NCBI GenBank assembly: GCA_002840905.1
Contig: PHDD01000017.1
Location: forward strand, 1 to 64,000
Length of the DNA stretch: 64,000 nucleotides
Source: Bacteroidetes bacterium HGW-Bacteroidetes-4
GTDB taxonomy: Bacteria > Bacteroidota > Bacteroidia > Bacteroidales > SZUA-534
Reading direction: 5' to 3'
Shown here: piece after piece, positions 51,141 to 60,906 of the stretch
Layout of the letters: each line of letters opens with the position of its first letter
How positions within the stretch are numbered: the first letter of the stretch is position 1
Program-made: the position numbers and the translations under genes
Notes under the pieces: model-generated
Seen by the model: only the letters and a program-made list of their open reading frames with translations
Told to the model about the DNA's origin: nothing
Databases searched by the model: none

Positions 51141-51821
51141 TTATTCAACTAGCTTCATTCCAAATACTTCGATCAGGTATTTTTTTGCTTTTTCTTTTAC
51201 CTCATCAAAATCGACAGTACGGCCCAGTTCTTTTTCCATAGAGGTTACACCTTTGTCAGTAAAACCACATGGATTGATGTAGGTAAAATAGTTCAGGTTG
51301 GTGTTTACGTTTAAAGCAAATCCATGCATGGTTACAAAGCGGCTGGCTTTTACCCCAATGGCACAGATTTTACGCGTTTTTTCAGGAATATCCACATCGA
51401 GCCAGACACCGGTTGCCCCTTTATAATGATGCCCCTCAATTCCATAATCAGCAATGGTTTTTATAATGGCTTCTTCCAGCTTAAAAATGTAGTCTTTGAG
51501 AGCAACATTAAAAACTTCTAAATCTAAAATAGGATAACCCACCAATTGTCCGGGGCCATGATAAGTAATGTCGCCACCACGATTGGTTTGGTAATAAGTG
51601 GCGTTTATTTTTTTTAAAAAATCTTCGTGAATCAGAAAATTGTGTTCGTCGCCGCTTTTACCCAATGTAAAAACGTGAGGATGTTCGCAAAAAAGCAGGT
51701 AACTCGGGTGTGGGTTTTTGCTTAGTTTGCCTTGCATTACTTGATCAAAACGCGCTTCCTGATAATTCCAGGCGTTTTTATATTCTATAGTTCCTAAATC
51801 TTTAAATCGAACGTCTTTCAT
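51141..51821 (-). CDS. lipB: Lipoyl(octanoyl) transferase
   Basis: Moves octanoyl from acyl carrier protein onto lipoyl domains. 226 residues. TNRGGDITYHGPGQLVGYPILDL spans the signature (RGGDITYHGPGQ), GVKASRFVTMHGFALNVNTNL follows, and the catalytic Cys sits in YINPCGF with a Lys in VKASR. Starts at ATG 51821, 29 bases after lipA, on the same transcript. Confidence 0.95.
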   Translation of the reverse strand: MKDVRFKDLGTIEYKNAWNYQEARFDQVMQGKLSKNPHPSYLLFCEHPHVFTLGKSGDEHNFLIHEDFLKKINATYYQTNRGGDITYHGPGQLVGYPILDLEVFNVALKDYIFKLEEAIIKTIADYGIEGHHYKGATGVWLDVDIPEKTRKICAIGVKASRFVTMHGFALNVNTNLNYFTYINPCGFTDKGVTSMEKELGRTVDFDEVKEKAKKYLIEVFGMKLVE

Positions 51822-51850
51822 AGTTGTTTTAATTATTCCGATAATTAAAA

Positions 51851-52714
51851 TCAGGCATTCACATGGCGATCGGCTTTGTACGATGAACGCACCAACGGGC
51901 TGCTTTCAACAAATGAAAAACCTTTTTCGAGGCCTGTTTTTTCGTATTGGGTAAAAACATCGGGATGAATATATTCCATCACCGGATGGTGGTTGCGTGT
52001 TGGTTGTAAGTACTGTCCAATGGTCAATACTTTACAATTTACATGGCGCAGGTCGTTCATGGTTTCAAGTATTTCATCGGGCATTTCGCCCAGGCCCAGC
52101 ATGATGCCACTTTTGGCAACAATTCCTGAATCGGCAATTTGCTTTAATACATTAAGGCTGGTTGTGTATTTTGCTTTGCTTCGTACCTGAGGAGTTAAAC
52201 GTTTAACCGTTTCCAGGTTATGTGAAATAACTTCGGGTTTGGCATCAATAATTTGTTGAATCAATTCGGGTTTTCCATCAAAATCAGGAATTAGCACTTC
52301 AATGGTAGTGTTTGGGTTTAGAGCTTTAATTTTTTTAATGGTCTCTACCCATATTAAAGCACCACCGTCGGGTAAATCGTCGCGATCGACCGAAGTAATT
52401 ACTGCATGTTTTAGCTTTAAAGACTGAACACTTTCTGCAATTTTTTGTGGTTCATCGGTATCAACAGGAAAAGGTTTTCCGGTTTTTACGTTGCAGAATT
52501 TGCAGGCTCGGGTACATATATCCCCCAAAATCATAAAAGTAGCCGTTCCCCGTCCCCAGCAATCGCCAGCGTTGGGACAATTACCACTTTCACAAATGGT
52601 GTGTAGTTTTTGCGAAATTACTAATCCATTTACATGTTTGTTGGCCTGAGCCTTGGGAATTTTTATTTTGAGCCATTCCGGTTTACGCGGAATGGGGGTA
52701 TTATTTTTGTTCAT
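51851..52714 (-). CDS. lipA: Lipoyl synthase
   Basis: Radical SAM enzyme inserting two sulfurs into octanoyl groups. 287 residues from ATG 52714; a TTG at 52747 is open but lies within the promoter elements. The auxiliary cluster cysteines are in CESGNCPNAGDCW and the radical SAM CxxxCxxC in CTRACKFCNV. VITSVDRDDLPDGGA and SGIMLGLGE are typical; the C-terminal RSSYKAD supplies the serine ligand of the auxiliary cluster. Two overlapping -7 matches lie at 52736-52752. Confidence 0.96.
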   Translation of the reverse strand: MNKNNTPIPRKPEWLKIKIPKAQANKHVNGLVISQKLHTICESGNCPNAGDCWGRGTATFMILGDICTRACKFCNVKTGKPFPVDTDEPQKIAESVQSLKLKHAVITSVDRDDLPDGGALIWVETIKKIKALNPNTTIEVLIPDFDGKPELIQQIIDAKPEVISHNLETVKRLTPQVRSKAKYTTSLNVLKQIADSGIVAKSGIMLGLGEMPDEILETMNDLRHVNCKVLTIGQYLQPTRNHHPVMEYIHPDVFTQYEKTGLEKGFSFVESSPLVRSSYKADRHVNA

Positions 52715-52735
52715 TTTACCTTGTATTTGAAGGCA

Positions 52736-52752
52736 CAAAAGTAGCAAAAATA
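52736..52752 (-). promoter_or_regulatory. Two overlapping -7 promoter elements (TACTTTTG, TATTTTTG) for lipA
   Basis: On the minus strand TACTTTTG (52736-52743) and TATTTTTG (52745-52752) both match TAnnTTTG, 22 and 31 bases before the lipA ATG. They sit at the TTG that would open the longer frame and favour ATG 52714. No -33 TTTG at standard spacing. Confidence 0.4.
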
Positions 52753-52815
52753 AACTTTCGAGGGCTTACATTTTAAGGAATCGCAAAATGTTTATAGGCA
52801 GTATTTACAACCCCT

Positions 52816-53355
52816 TTACAATGAAACCTTGTTTTCGAAAAAAGGAGGTGTTTGTACCATGTTTTGAACCGGAATTTTTAATGCATTTACACTTTGTTTG
52901 CTTTGAAACTTTAAAAAGCGAAAAAGGTAAATACCAGAATAAGTGGCTAATCCAAAAAAAACAGCCGTTATTACAGCCACCGGAATACTGCCAATTAAGA
53001 AATACCAGAAATAGGTTTGTAGCAGTTCAAAATTTATTTGACTTAAGGAAGGTAAGCTTACCGATTGGTTGGCAAGCAAAAAGCCCAGTTTTAAACTCAG
53101 AAATGCAATTATTGGAAACAATGGCGTTAAATTTATGTAGGTACCAATTACTACAAGTGGTTTGTTCAGTTTAAAATATTGTGCTGTTGCCAGGCCACCA
53201 ATAATTTGACCTCCCCAAATAGGTATAACTCCAATAAAAACACCTAAAGCCATGGCAACAGATTTGCGAAGGGGTGTTTCGTTTGGGTTTAAAAATAACC
53301 GTAAAAGGTTTTTCGTTCTAAACTGCAGCCGGAATTTGAGAAGGTTTCTTTTCAT
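52816..53355 (-). CDS. DUF2062 family membrane protein
   Basis: 179 residues with three to four membrane segments. DUF2062 signature: ALGVFIGVIPIWGGQIIGGL near 36-55, then LNKPLVVIGTYINLTPLFPII, and two C-terminal hydrophobic helices (FWYFLIGSIPVAVITAVFFGLA in part). Function unknown; members are often near glycan or lipid genes. Starts at ATG 53355. The tail SKQSVNALKIPVQNMVQ is polar. Confidence 0.88.
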   Translation of the reverse strand: MKRNLLKFRLQFRTKNLLRLFLNPNETPLRKSVAMALGVFIGVIPIWGGQIIGGLATAQYFKLNKPLVVIGTYINLTPLFPIIAFLSLKLGFLLANQSVSLPSLSQINFELLQTYFWYFLIGSIPVAVITAVFFGLATYSGIYLFRFLKFQSKQSVNALKIPVQNMVQTPPFFENKVSL

Positions 53356-53606
53356 AAACTATTACTATTCAACACACGATAAATTAAACGACTTTTTCTT
53401 TCTGGGGTTGTACTTATTTAGCTTAAATGACAGAGAAAAAAATATGATATGCATCACTATTTTTGTCTAAGCATACAGTAAAATATTTGTATCATACGTA
53501 ATATGCGGTGAATTATTGCGGCCTCTTCAAAAAAAAAGACAGGTTTTTTCAACTTTTTTTGACCGGCTTTATAGGATAGTACAATGATAACTATGCTTTA
53601 AAATTA

Positions 53607-53614
53607 TATCTTTG
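53607..53614 (+). promoter_or_regulatory. Candidate -7 promoter element (TATCTTTG) for lysS
   Basis: Full TAnnTTTG match 56 bases before ATG 53670. No TTTG at usual -33 spacing. The rest of the 314-base spacer 53356-53669 shows only poly-A/poly-T stretches. Confidence 0.4.
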
Positions 53615-53669
53615 CATCAATTTTCAAATAACTAATTTAAAGCAGCCTAACGCTTAAACCACACAAATT

Positions 53670-55391
53670 ATGAGTATATCAGAATTGAGCGAGCAGGAAA
53701 TTATCCGTCGCCAATCGTTAGAAGAGTTACGAAGTTTGGGTATAGAGCCTTATCCACAGGCCATGTACCATGTAAATACCACCACTCAGGATATCCGTGA
53801 GAAGTTTGATCCTGAAAAGAACAATTATCAGGAAGTAAGTTTGGCCGGTAGAATTATGAGCCGCCGCATAATGGGAAAGGCTTCGTTTGTTGAGTTGATG
53901 GATGAAAAAGGACGCATCCAGGTTTATTTTAACCGCGATGAAATTTGTCCGGGCGAAGATAAAACTCTTTACAATACCGTTTTTAAGCGGCTGCTCGATA
54001 TTGGTGATTTTATTGGGATAAAAGGACATGCATTTGTAACCCAGGTGGGTGAAAAGAGTGTGTTTGTGAAAGAATTTACGGTTTTGAGTAAATCCTTACG
54101 TGTATTACCTATAGTAAAAGAAAAAGACGGAAAAATTTACGATGCTTTTTCCGATCCCGAACAACGATACCGTCAGCGTTATGTCGATTTGGTGGTGAAT
54201 CCTCACGTGAAAGATGTTTTTATTAAGCGTGCAAAAATTATCAATACCATGCGCCAGATGTTCAACGAACTGGGCTATCTTGAGGTGGAAACACCCATTT
54301 TGCAACCCATTCCGGGGGGAGCTGCTGCCCGTCCGTTTATTACACATCACAATACATTGAACATGCCTTTGTATTTGCGAATTGCCAACGAATTGTATTT
54401 AAAGCGGCTTATTGTTGGTGGTTTCGACGGGGTGTACGAATTTGCTAAAGACTTCCGCAATGAGGGAATGGATCGTACTCACAATCCGGAGTTTACGGTT
54501 ATGGAAATTTATGTAGCTTATAAAGACTATCACTGGATGATGGAGTTTACCGAGAAAATGCTTGAACGTGTTGCTCTGGCTTTACACGGTACAACAAAAG
54601 TAAAGATTGGCGATAAAGAGGTCGATTTTAAAGCACCTTACCGTAGGTTAACCATGCTTGATGCTATAAAAGAACATACAGGCATTGATATTACCGGATT
54701 GAATGAGGAGCAGTTGCGTCAGGTTTGTAAAGAGCTGCATATTGAGATTGATGAATCGTTTGGAAAAGGAAAAATTATTGATGAAATTTTTGGGGAGAAG
54801 TGTGAGCATCACATGATTCAACCTACTTTTATCATCGATTATCCGGTTGAAATGTCACCCTTATGCAAAAAGCACCGCGACAATCCGGAACTTACCGAAC
54901 GTTTTGAATTAATGGTGAACGGTAAAGAACTTTGCAACGCTTATACCGAGCTGAATGATCCGATTGATCAGCTGGAGCGTTTTCAGGAGCAATTAAAATT
55001 GTCGGAAAAAGGCGACGACGAAGCCATGTTTATCGATCATGATTTTGTTCGCGCTCTGGAATACGGGATGCCTCCTACCTCGGGAATGGGAATCGGTATC
55101 GACCGGCTTACCATGTTTATGACTGGCCAGGACAGCATTCAGGATGTATTGTTCTTCCCACAAATGCGTCCTGAGAAAAAAGTAAAAACCGATGGGCCTG
55201 AAGATTTTGTTAAGATTGGAGTGCCCGAAGTTTGGGCTGAACATGTAATCAAAGCGGGTTATACTTCAGTAATAAAAATGAAAGAAGAAAAAGCCACGCA
55301 AATTCATCAAAAGCTGAATGCTTACCGCAAAAAAAATAAATTGGAGATAAATGCGTTGCAATTGCCCGATGTGGAGCAATGGTTGGCCTAA
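53670..55391 (+). CDS. lysS: Lysyl-tRNA synthetase (class II)
   Basis: Charges tRNA-Lys. 573 residues. N-terminal OB-fold anticodon-binding domain ([22 protein letters not shown] in part), then class II motifs: motif 1 [20 protein letters not shown] region, motif 2 [18 protein letters not shown], motif 3 [14 protein letters not shown]. The C terminus has about 70 residues beyond motif 3 ([30 protein letters not shown]), an extension common to LysS of this phylum. Strong terminator ten bases after the stop. Confidence 0.96.
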   Translation: MSISELSEQEIIRRQSLEELRSLGIEPYPQAMYHVNTTTQDIREKFDPEKNNYQEVSLAGRIMSRRIMGKASFVELMDEKGRIQVYFNRDEICPGEDKTLYNTVFKRLLDIGDFIGIKGHAFVTQVGEKSVFVKEFTVLSKSLRVLPIVKEKDGKIYDAFSDPEQRYRQRYVDLVVNPHVKDVFIKRAKIINTMRQMFNELGYLEVETPILQPIPGGAAARPFITHHNTLNMPLYLRIANELYLKRLIVGGFDGVYEFAKDFRNEGMDRTHNPEFTVMEIYVAYKDYHWMMEFTEKMLERVALALHGTTKVKIGDKEVDFKAPYRRLTMLDAIKEHTGIDITGLNEEQLRQVCKELHIEIDESFGKGKIIDEIFGEKCEHHMIQPTFIIDYPVEMSPLCKKHRDNPELTERFELMVNGKELCNAYTELNDPIDQLERFQEQLKLSEKGDDEAMFIDHDFVRALEYGMPPTSGMGIGIDRLTMFMTGQDSIQDVLFFPQMRPEKKVKTDGPEDFVKIGVPEVWAEHVIKAGYTSVIKMKEEKATQIHQKLNAYRKKNKLEINALQLPDVEQWLA

Positions 55392-55401
55392 CGATAATTC
55401 A

Positions 55402-55430
55402 GAAAGCTCCACCAGTGGAGCTTTCGTTTT
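55402..55430 (+). terminator. Terminator of lysS
   Basis: 10-bp perfect stem GAAAGCTCCA/TGGAGCTTTC (55402-55411 with 55416-55425), loop CCAG, then GTTTT. It ends 17 bases before the next gene's ATG. Confidence 0.88.
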
Positions 55431-55446
55431 ATTCTCTTACTTACTT

Positions 55447-56736
55447 ATGAATAAAACTGCATCAATAGAATTAATTAACAGGCATTCTTTTTTAACGATC
55501 TTTTTGGGATTGTTTTTTTTAGCTTTTACCACTACTGAAAGTGAAGCGCAGGACAATCCTTTTGAGCTGGAGCCCTATCCCTTTGTTAATCAGGGTTTGA
55601 ATCAGCTGGTTATTCCCGATTCATCGCTGGCTTACCAGCAATTATTTAACAAATTTACTGAGGTTGGTCTTAAAGGTTCAGGCAAGGTTCGCATCGTGCA
55701 CATTGGTGATTCACATTTGCAAGCCGATTTTTTTTCGGGCCATTTTCGCAAGCGTTTACAAACATTTTTTTTAGGAGCAATGGGTGGTCGTGGATTTATT
55801 TTCCCTTATAAAGTTGCCGGGACAAATAATCCCTTAAATTACTCAGTATCGTCAACCGGAGTTTGGGAAAGTTGCCGGAATGTGGAAAAAGAAAGGAATT
55901 GTGAGTTAGGACTTTCGGGCATTTCAATAAAAACGTTAGACACCAATGCTTCGATACAGATTAAAATTACCGATCAGGCCTTGGCCGGTTACGATTTTGA
56001 TCGGTTGATGGTTTTTCATACGTTTGGTACTGAAAATTTTGCTTTAAAGATAAAACCAAGCAATAAAATAAAATTGGTTCAGGCCTTTCCCGAAATGGGA
56101 TATACACTTTTTGAATTCAACCAGAATTTGGAAAGTGTAACAATGGAACTACAAAAACAAAACGAAACACAAAAAGAATTTACCTTATACGGATTGAATT
56201 TTGACAGCAACGATCCGGGAATTATTTATCACACGGTGGGAGTTAACGGTGCTCAGTATGAATCGTACCTGAAATGTGATTATTTTGTTCCCCATTTGAA
56301 AGTTTTAAATCCCGATTGGATAATTGTATCGCTGGGCACCAACGATAGTTATACCAATGTTTTTGACACCACGGTTTTTATAAAAAAAGTTGATAGTTTG
56401 TTGCAATATATTAAACAGGCAGCCCCTAATGCGGCTGTTTTATTAACTACGCCGGGCGATCACCGCATTAAAAGGGTTCAGGTAAATGCAGCTGCAGTTC
56501 GTGCTTCAGAAATTATTAAAAAACAAGCGGAGCAAAAACAACTGGCGTATTGGGATTTTTATTCTTTAATGGGAGGAGCTGGTTCCATGGATGCATGGCG
56601 GGCTGTTGGTCTGGCTCATACCGATTACCTGCATTTTACACAAAAAGGCTACGAGTATCAGGCTCAATTGTTATTTGTGGCTTTTTTAAAAGCTTACGAT
56701 GATTACATGCTTCGCGAATTGCAGTTAAAGCCTTAA
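55447..56736 (+). CDS. Secreted SGNH/GDSL hydrolase
   Basis: 429 residues from ATG 55447; an open frame continues back into lysS but only this ATG gives a signal sequence (FLTIFLGLFFLAFTTTESEA). Block I is VRIVHIGDSHLQADFFSG with the catalytic serine in GDSH; block III is IIVSLGTNDSY; block V is DYLHFTQKGYE with the Asp and His. These enzymes are esterases, often acting on acetylated glycans or peptidoglycan; no acetyltransferase partner is adjacent. The end is convergent with an OmpA-family gene. Confidence 0.88.
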   Translation: MNKTASIELINRHSFLTIFLGLFFLAFTTTESEAQDNPFELEPYPFVNQGLNQLVIPDSSLAYQQLFNKFTEVGLKGSGKVRIVHIGDSHLQADFFSGHFRKRLQTFFLGAMGGRGFIFPYKVAGTNNPLNYSVSSTGVWESCRNVEKERNCELGLSGISIKTLDTNASIQIKITDQALAGYDFDRLMVFHTFGTENFALKIKPSNKIKLVQAFPEMGYTLFEFNQNLESVTMELQKQNETQKEFTLYGLNFDSNDPGIIYHTVGVNGAQYESYLKCDYFVPHLKVLNPDWIIVSLGTNDSYTNVFDTTVFIKKVDSLLQYIKQAAPNAAVLLTTPGDHRIKRVQVNAAAVRASEIIKKQAEQKQLAYWDFYSLMGGAGSMDAWRAVGLAHTDYLHFTQKGYEYQAQLLFVAFLKAYDDYMLRELQLKP

Positions 56737-56752
56737 TTTACCGGTTCAGGTT

Positions 56753-57871
56753 TTATTTAACTTCAATCTCAACCCTGCGGTTTAAACGGTTCCCTTCTTC
56801 GTTATTTTCATTTGATACGGGTTTTGAACTCCCAAAACCCTGGTTTAAAATACGAAAGCGCGACACCCCTTTTGCCAGCAGGTAATTGCGAACAGCAAGC
56901 GCCCGTTCTTCCGACAGTTGCTGATTGTATTCATCAGTGCCAACATTGTCGGTATGGCCGTAGATGTGTAATTTTAGTTGTGTTTTTTGAAGCAGAAGTG
57001 CGGCCAGTTTATCGAGTTCAAAGTGCGACTCGGGCAGAATTACCGCTTTGTCGAATTCAAAATACAGGTTTTCGAGAACCATTTTTTGATTCCGCAGCAA
57101 AACCCCGTCGAAAGCCATCAGGGGTTCTGGTTCCATTGCCTCGCAGTTAAGGTTAAGTTCAGGCTGGTATTCGTAAACTTCAACAAAATCGATGTAATAA
57201 TAAGCCATGGGGCTTGTATTTTGCGTTTGCAGCAGGTTTTCGTCAAAGTTTCGATATTCCATTTGCTGGTTCGATAAAAAATTTCCGATAATTAAATAAT
57301 CCTCGCCGCCTTCGGCCTGAAAAGTACCACATACTTTGGTCCAACTGTTTTTATCTTGAATAATTTCATCTTGTTGAAATACCACATCGGCCTTAACCGG
57401 ATAATTGATGGAGTGAACCGAATAGAGCGGGTTGTCGGAAAAAAACATGCCCAAACCATTGCAGGCAATAATACAACTTTGTCCGAGTCGCACCTGCATC
57501 GAAGCAAAATAGGTTTTTCCGGCTTCAAGCGGCTGTCGTAAACGAACCCTCAGGTATTCGCGATAAGCAATCTGGTTGGGATCTATCTGCTGCATGCAGC
57601 CAATAATTCCCATATAGCCTTTACCATCGAAAGCTTCAGCCGAACCTATCCAGTTGTGGGGAACGCCACATTTTTGTGAGCAGGCATTAAAATAGTCGGG
57701 AGTTCCGCTGTTGGGCGACTCCCAATTAAAAACATCGCTGTAGCGTTGAATGGAAACGTAATCGGCCGGGCATCGCTGGTAGAGTTCAAAACTCCCGTTT
57801 GGAACCAGATTTTGGGCCTGGCTTATTTGGAACAGAAAAAAAACGAGTATAAAAAACCAAAAACGATTCAT
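56753..57871 (-). CDS. OmpA-family outer-membrane protein with N-terminal adhesin-like beta domain
   Basis: 372 residues. Signal peptide (FWFFILVFFLFQISQAQ), then NLVPNGSFELYQRCPADY, a beta-sandwich domain that is widespread before OmpA domains in Bacteroidetes. Six or more cysteines lie in this part, likely in disulfides. From ~265 the C-terminal OmpA peptidoglycan-binding domain: LYFEFDKAVILPES, HIYGHTDNVGTDEYN, LSEERALAVRNYL, NRRVEIEVK. Probably tethers the cell surface to peptidoglycan. Starts at ATG 57871, 14 bases after hflX and so in its operon. Confidence 0.9.
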   Translation of the reverse strand: MNRFWFFILVFFLFQISQAQNLVPNGSFELYQRCPADYVSIQRYSDVFNWESPNSGTPDYFNACSQKCGVPHNWIGSAEAFDGKGYMGIIGCMQQIDPNQIAYREYLRVRLRQPLEAGKTYFASMQVRLGQSCIIACNGLGMFFSDNPLYSVHSINYPVKADVVFQQDEIIQDKNSWTKVCGTFQAEGGEDYLIIGNFLSNQQMEYRNFDENLLQTQNTSPMAYYYIDFVEVYEYQPELNLNCEAMEPEPLMAFDGVLLRNQKMVLENLYFEFDKAVILPESHFELDKLAALLLQKTQLKLHIYGHTDNVGTDEYNQQLSEERALAVRNYLLAKGVSRFRILNQGFGSSKPVSNENNEEGNRLNRRVEIEVK

Positions 57872-57885
57872 GCCAGCATCTTGTA

Positions 57886-59112
57886 TTATTCTTCAATTTC
57901 TTTTTTCCACGAATCGTCGAAAAGGAAATTGTTGTAGGGATAGCGTTTTGCGTGAATCTCACGAACTTTGTCGTAAATTAGGTTCCGAAACTCATCGATA
58001 TTGTTTTTTTCTTTGGCCGAAATAAAAATGCAGGGAAGGTTATTTTTTGCCATCCACGATTTTCTTAATTCTTCGAGCGAATAATTATCGATGGTTTTAG
58101 GAGTTAAATCGTCTTCATCTTTTTTTATAAATTGATAGGCATCAATTTTATTAAAAACAATGAAGGTGGGTTTTTCGGTTTTGTCAATTTCGTACAGGGT
58201 TTGTTTTACCACCTCAATTTGTTCTTCGAAGTTGGGATGCGAAATATCGACCACATGTAATAAAATATCAGCTTCGCGAACCTCGTCGAGTGTTGACTTA
58301 AACGATTCAACCAGGTCGTGGGGCAGTTTACGAATAAACCCAACGGTGTCGGAGAGCAAAAATGGTAAGTTGCCAATTACTACTTTTCGGACCGTGGTGT
58401 CGAGCGTGGCAAATAGTTTGTTTTCGGCAAATACTTCCGATTTACTCAACAGGTTCATAATGGTCGATTTGCCAACGTTGGTGTAACCAACCAAAGCTAC
58501 ACGTACCATTTCGCCCCTGTTTTTACGCTGGGTCGACATTTGCCTGTCAATTTTTTCGAGTTGTTCTTTTAAGCGTGAAATTTTATCGCGGATAATCCGG
58601 CGGTCGGTTTCAATTTCGGTTTCACCGGGTCCGCGCAAACCAATTCCACCGCGTTGACGTTCCAGGTGTGTCCACATGCGGGTTAGCCGAGGTAATAAAT
58701 ATTGGTACTGGGCCAGTTCAACCTGCACTTTGGCGTGAGCTGTCTGAGCTCTTTGGGCAAATATGTCGAGTATTAAATTGGTGCGATCCAACACCCGCGA
58801 ATTAAAAATCCTTTCAATATTTCGCAATTGTGAGGGAGTTAATTCATCGTCGAAAATAATCAGTTTAATTTCGTGTTCTTCAACGTAAGCCGCAATCTCA
58901 TTAATTTTACCCGTACCTACAAAGGTTTTGGGATGGGGTTTATCGAGTTTTTGAGTGAATCGTTTTACAGGGATTGCACCGGCGGTTTCGGTCAAAAAAG
59001 CCAATTCGTCCAAATATTCTTCTACCTGTTGTTCGTCCTGTTCCTGATTGATAACTCCAATCAAAACGGCTTGTTCTATTTCTTTTTCGGTACTATAATA
59101 GGGTTGGCCCAT
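57886..59112 (-). CDS. hflX: GTPase HflX
   Basis: Ribosome-splitting GTPase that rescues stalled or heat-damaged ribosomes. 408 residues. N-terminal HflX domain with FVGTGKINEIAAYV and DELTPSQLRNIE, a coiled-coil linker with RGPGETEIETDRRII, then the G domain: VALVGYTNVGKST (G1, near 207-219), LSDTVGFIRKLPH (G3), FNKIDAY (G4). Complete. Starts at ATG 59112; a TATTTTTG element lies 44 bases upstream on the minus strand (59156-59163). Confidence 0.95.
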   Translation of the reverse strand: MGQPYYSTEKEIEQAVLIGVINQEQDEQQVEEYLDELAFLTETAGAIPVKRFTQKLDKPHPKTFVGTGKINEIAAYVEEHEIKLIIFDDELTPSQLRNIERIFNSRVLDRTNLILDIFAQRAQTAHAKVQVELAQYQYLLPRLTRMWTHLERQRGGIGLRGPGETEIETDRRIIRDKISRLKEQLEKIDRQMSTQRKNRGEMVRVALVGYTNVGKSTIMNLLSKSEVFAENKLFATLDTTVRKVVIGNLPFLLSDTVGFIRKLPHDLVESFKSTLDEVREADILLHVVDISHPNFEEQIEVVKQTLYEIDKTEKPTFIVFNKIDAYQFIKKDEDDLTPKTIDNYSLEELRKSWMAKNNLPCIFISAKEKNNIDEFRNLIYDKVREIHAKRYPYNNFLFDDSWKKEIEE

Positions 59113-59155
59113 GTATTTATATTATTATCTTTTTATTTGTAATTCATTAACGACA

Positions 59156-59163
59156 CAAAAATA
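59156..59163 (-). promoter_or_regulatory. Candidate -7 promoter element (TATTTTTG) for hflX
   Basis: Full TAnnTTTG match on the minus strand, 44 bases before ATG 59112. A minus-strand TTG at 59176-59178 is only 12 bases away. Confidence 0.3.
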
Positions 59164-59324
59164 GCTTAATTTGTTCAATATTATTAAAAGGCAGAGGCTA
59201 ACACACATTTAATTCTGGTAATTTGCCACGGTTGAAATTTACTTGAGCAGATGTTTTCTTTTAACACAGCCAGGTGTATTTTTTTTATTTGAATCGAACT
59301 GATTAGTAAGTTTGGTTGTAATTT

Positions 59325-60263
59325 TTAAGAATAGCGTTGAATCAGGCTCATGGCAACATGAATTTTCTCTTCCATACTGGCCAACCCATCGATCCAATGA
59401 ATTTTTAAACCTCCGCGTTCCATCCTACGAAACCAGGTCATTTGGCGTTTTGCAAACTGATGGATGGCAATGTTTAATTTTTCGATCATGGTGTTGTAGC
59501 TATACTCCTGTTGAAGGTATTGTACAATAAATTTGTACTCAAGCCCGTAATAAGAAAGCGCTTCAGGTGATACCCCCTGTTTTATGAGCTGTTCTACTTC
59601 GTCAATCATCCCATCACGCAGCCGTTGTTTTAACCTTTCGGTAATTCGCTGTTTAATTTCTTGCCGATGAAGTTTTATGCCCAAAATTAAAGCGTTGAAT
59701 TTAGGATAGGAAAGGTCTGTTTCGGAGTGTTCCTTATAATAACTTTCAATTTCGATAGCCCGGATGGCTCTTTTTTTTGTGTCAATATCGCTGGTATTAT
59801 GCAGTTGTTTCATACCGGCCAGTTTAGCAGTTAATTCGTCAAGGGTGCAGGGTTCCAAACTTTTGCGCAGTTGCTCGTTTTCAGGCACATTGGTTAACCG
59901 GTAACTTTTTAGCACAGCCTCAATATACATGCCTGAGCCGCCACACAAAATAGGAAAACTGTTTTCAGCAATTATTTGTTGGTAGGCTTTTAAAAAGGCG
60001 TTTTGAAATTCATACACGTTGTATTTTGTCCCGGCATCTACAATATCAATTAAATGATAAGGAATTTGTTGTCCATTGAGGGTATATTCTGAGAGGTCTT
60101 TACCGGTTCCTAAATCCATTCCACGGTATACCTGTCGCGAATCGGCACTGATAATCTGGGCATTGAGCAAGTGTGCCAAGTGAACAGCAAAACTTGTTTT
60201 TCCGGAAGCTGTAGGTCCAAGAACAGTTATTAAATCGATGTTTTTTTTTGTGATTCCCTCCAT
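59325..60263 (-). CDS. miaA: tRNA dimethylallyltransferase
   Basis: Adds the isopentenyl group to A37 of tRNAs that read UNN codons. 312 residues. P-loop LGPTASGKTSFA at 15-26, SADSRQVYRGMDLGTGK, VDAGTKYNVYEF, GGSGMYIEAVL, and the C-terminal KRQMTWFRR that contacts the anticodon loop. Complete. Starts at ATG 60263. The 212-base spacer after it (59113-59324) holds only the hflX promoter candidate. Confidence 0.96.
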   Translation of the reverse strand: MEGITKKNIDLITVLGPTASGKTSFAVHLAHLLNAQIISADSRQVYRGMDLGTGKDLSEYTLNGQQIPYHLIDIVDAGTKYNVYEFQNAFLKAYQQIIAENSFPILCGGSGMYIEAVLKSYRLTNVPENEQLRKSLEPCTLDELTAKLAGMKQLHNTSDIDTKKRAIRAIEIESYYKEHSETDLSYPKFNALILGIKLHRQEIKQRITERLKQRLRDGMIDEVEQLIKQGVSPEALSYYGLEYKFIVQYLQQEYSYNTMIEKLNIAIHQFAKRQMTWFRRMERGGLKIHWIDGLASMEEKIHVAMSLIQRYS

Positions 60264-60294
60264 GTACTTATGTTAATTGCTTGTAAAAATACAT

Positions 60295-60302
60295 TATTTT
60301 TG
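60295..60302 (+). promoter_or_regulatory. Candidate -7 promoter element (TATTTTTG) for the Yip1-like/smpB pair
   Basis: Full TAnnTTTG match 18 bases before ATG 60320, with TTG at 60277-60279 (15-base gap). It is in the 56-base divergent spacer from miaA. Confidence 0.4.
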
Positions 60303-60319
60303 CTGCAAATTAAATCGGT

Positions 60320-60889
60320 ATGTTGCTTAAACTTATTATAAACCGCGTTCGTGGTGTGTTAATGGAACCAAGACGGGAATTTGTCAGTATTTTGAATGAA
60401 AACAAAAGCAGGCGAGCTATTTTAACTCAATACATAATTCCTTTTTTAACCCTGTTTTTTGTGACCACCTTTTTTGGGAGTGTAATTTTTGGGCCAACTA
60501 CTTTTCGTCTGGGTTCCGGGGTGGTGTTGCGAAGTATATTTCATCTTATTCTGGTTATTTTGGTAACCTTGTATGGTTCCGCCTTTATTTTAAATAAATT
60601 ATTTTCTGTTTTTCAAATTCCTCGAAACGGGACCAAAGCCTTTACCCTTATGGCTTATGCCTTTACGCCGGTTTATATTGCTATGATATTGTCAGGATTG
60701 TTGCCAAGGCTTGAAGCGCTCCTGAATCTTATTGGGCTTTACAGCATTATTCTTTTTTGGATTGGCTGCGAACGCTTGATTGAGATGCCGTTTGAACGCC
60801 GTCAGTGGTTTGTTCCCATTGGCCTGATAATTATTATTCTCTTTTATTTGGCGGCCAAACTAATATTAGGAGCTATATTTGCCCGTTGA
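60320..60889 (+). CDS. Yip1-domain membrane protein
   Basis: 189 residues with five membrane segments, matching the Yip1 family (bacterial DUF1282-like). The N terminus LIINRVRGVLMEPRREFVSI is the cytosolic lead, then IIPFLTLFFVTTFFG, VLRSIFHLILVILVTLYGSA, LMAYAFTPVYIAMILSGLLP and two more. The family's role in bacteria is unknown. Starts at ATG 60320; smpB follows after 17 bases and likely shares its transcript. Confidence 0.82.
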   Translation: MLLKLIINRVRGVLMEPRREFVSILNENKSRRAILTQYIIPFLTLFFVTTFFGSVIFGPTTFRLGSGVVLRSIFHLILVILVTLYGSAFILNKLFSVFQIPRNGTKAFTLMAYAFTPVYIAMILSGLLPRLEALLNLIGLYSIILFWIGCERLIEMPFERRQWFVPIGLIIIILFYLAAKLILGAIFAR

Positions 60890-60906
60890 TTTAAACAAGG
60901 AACAAA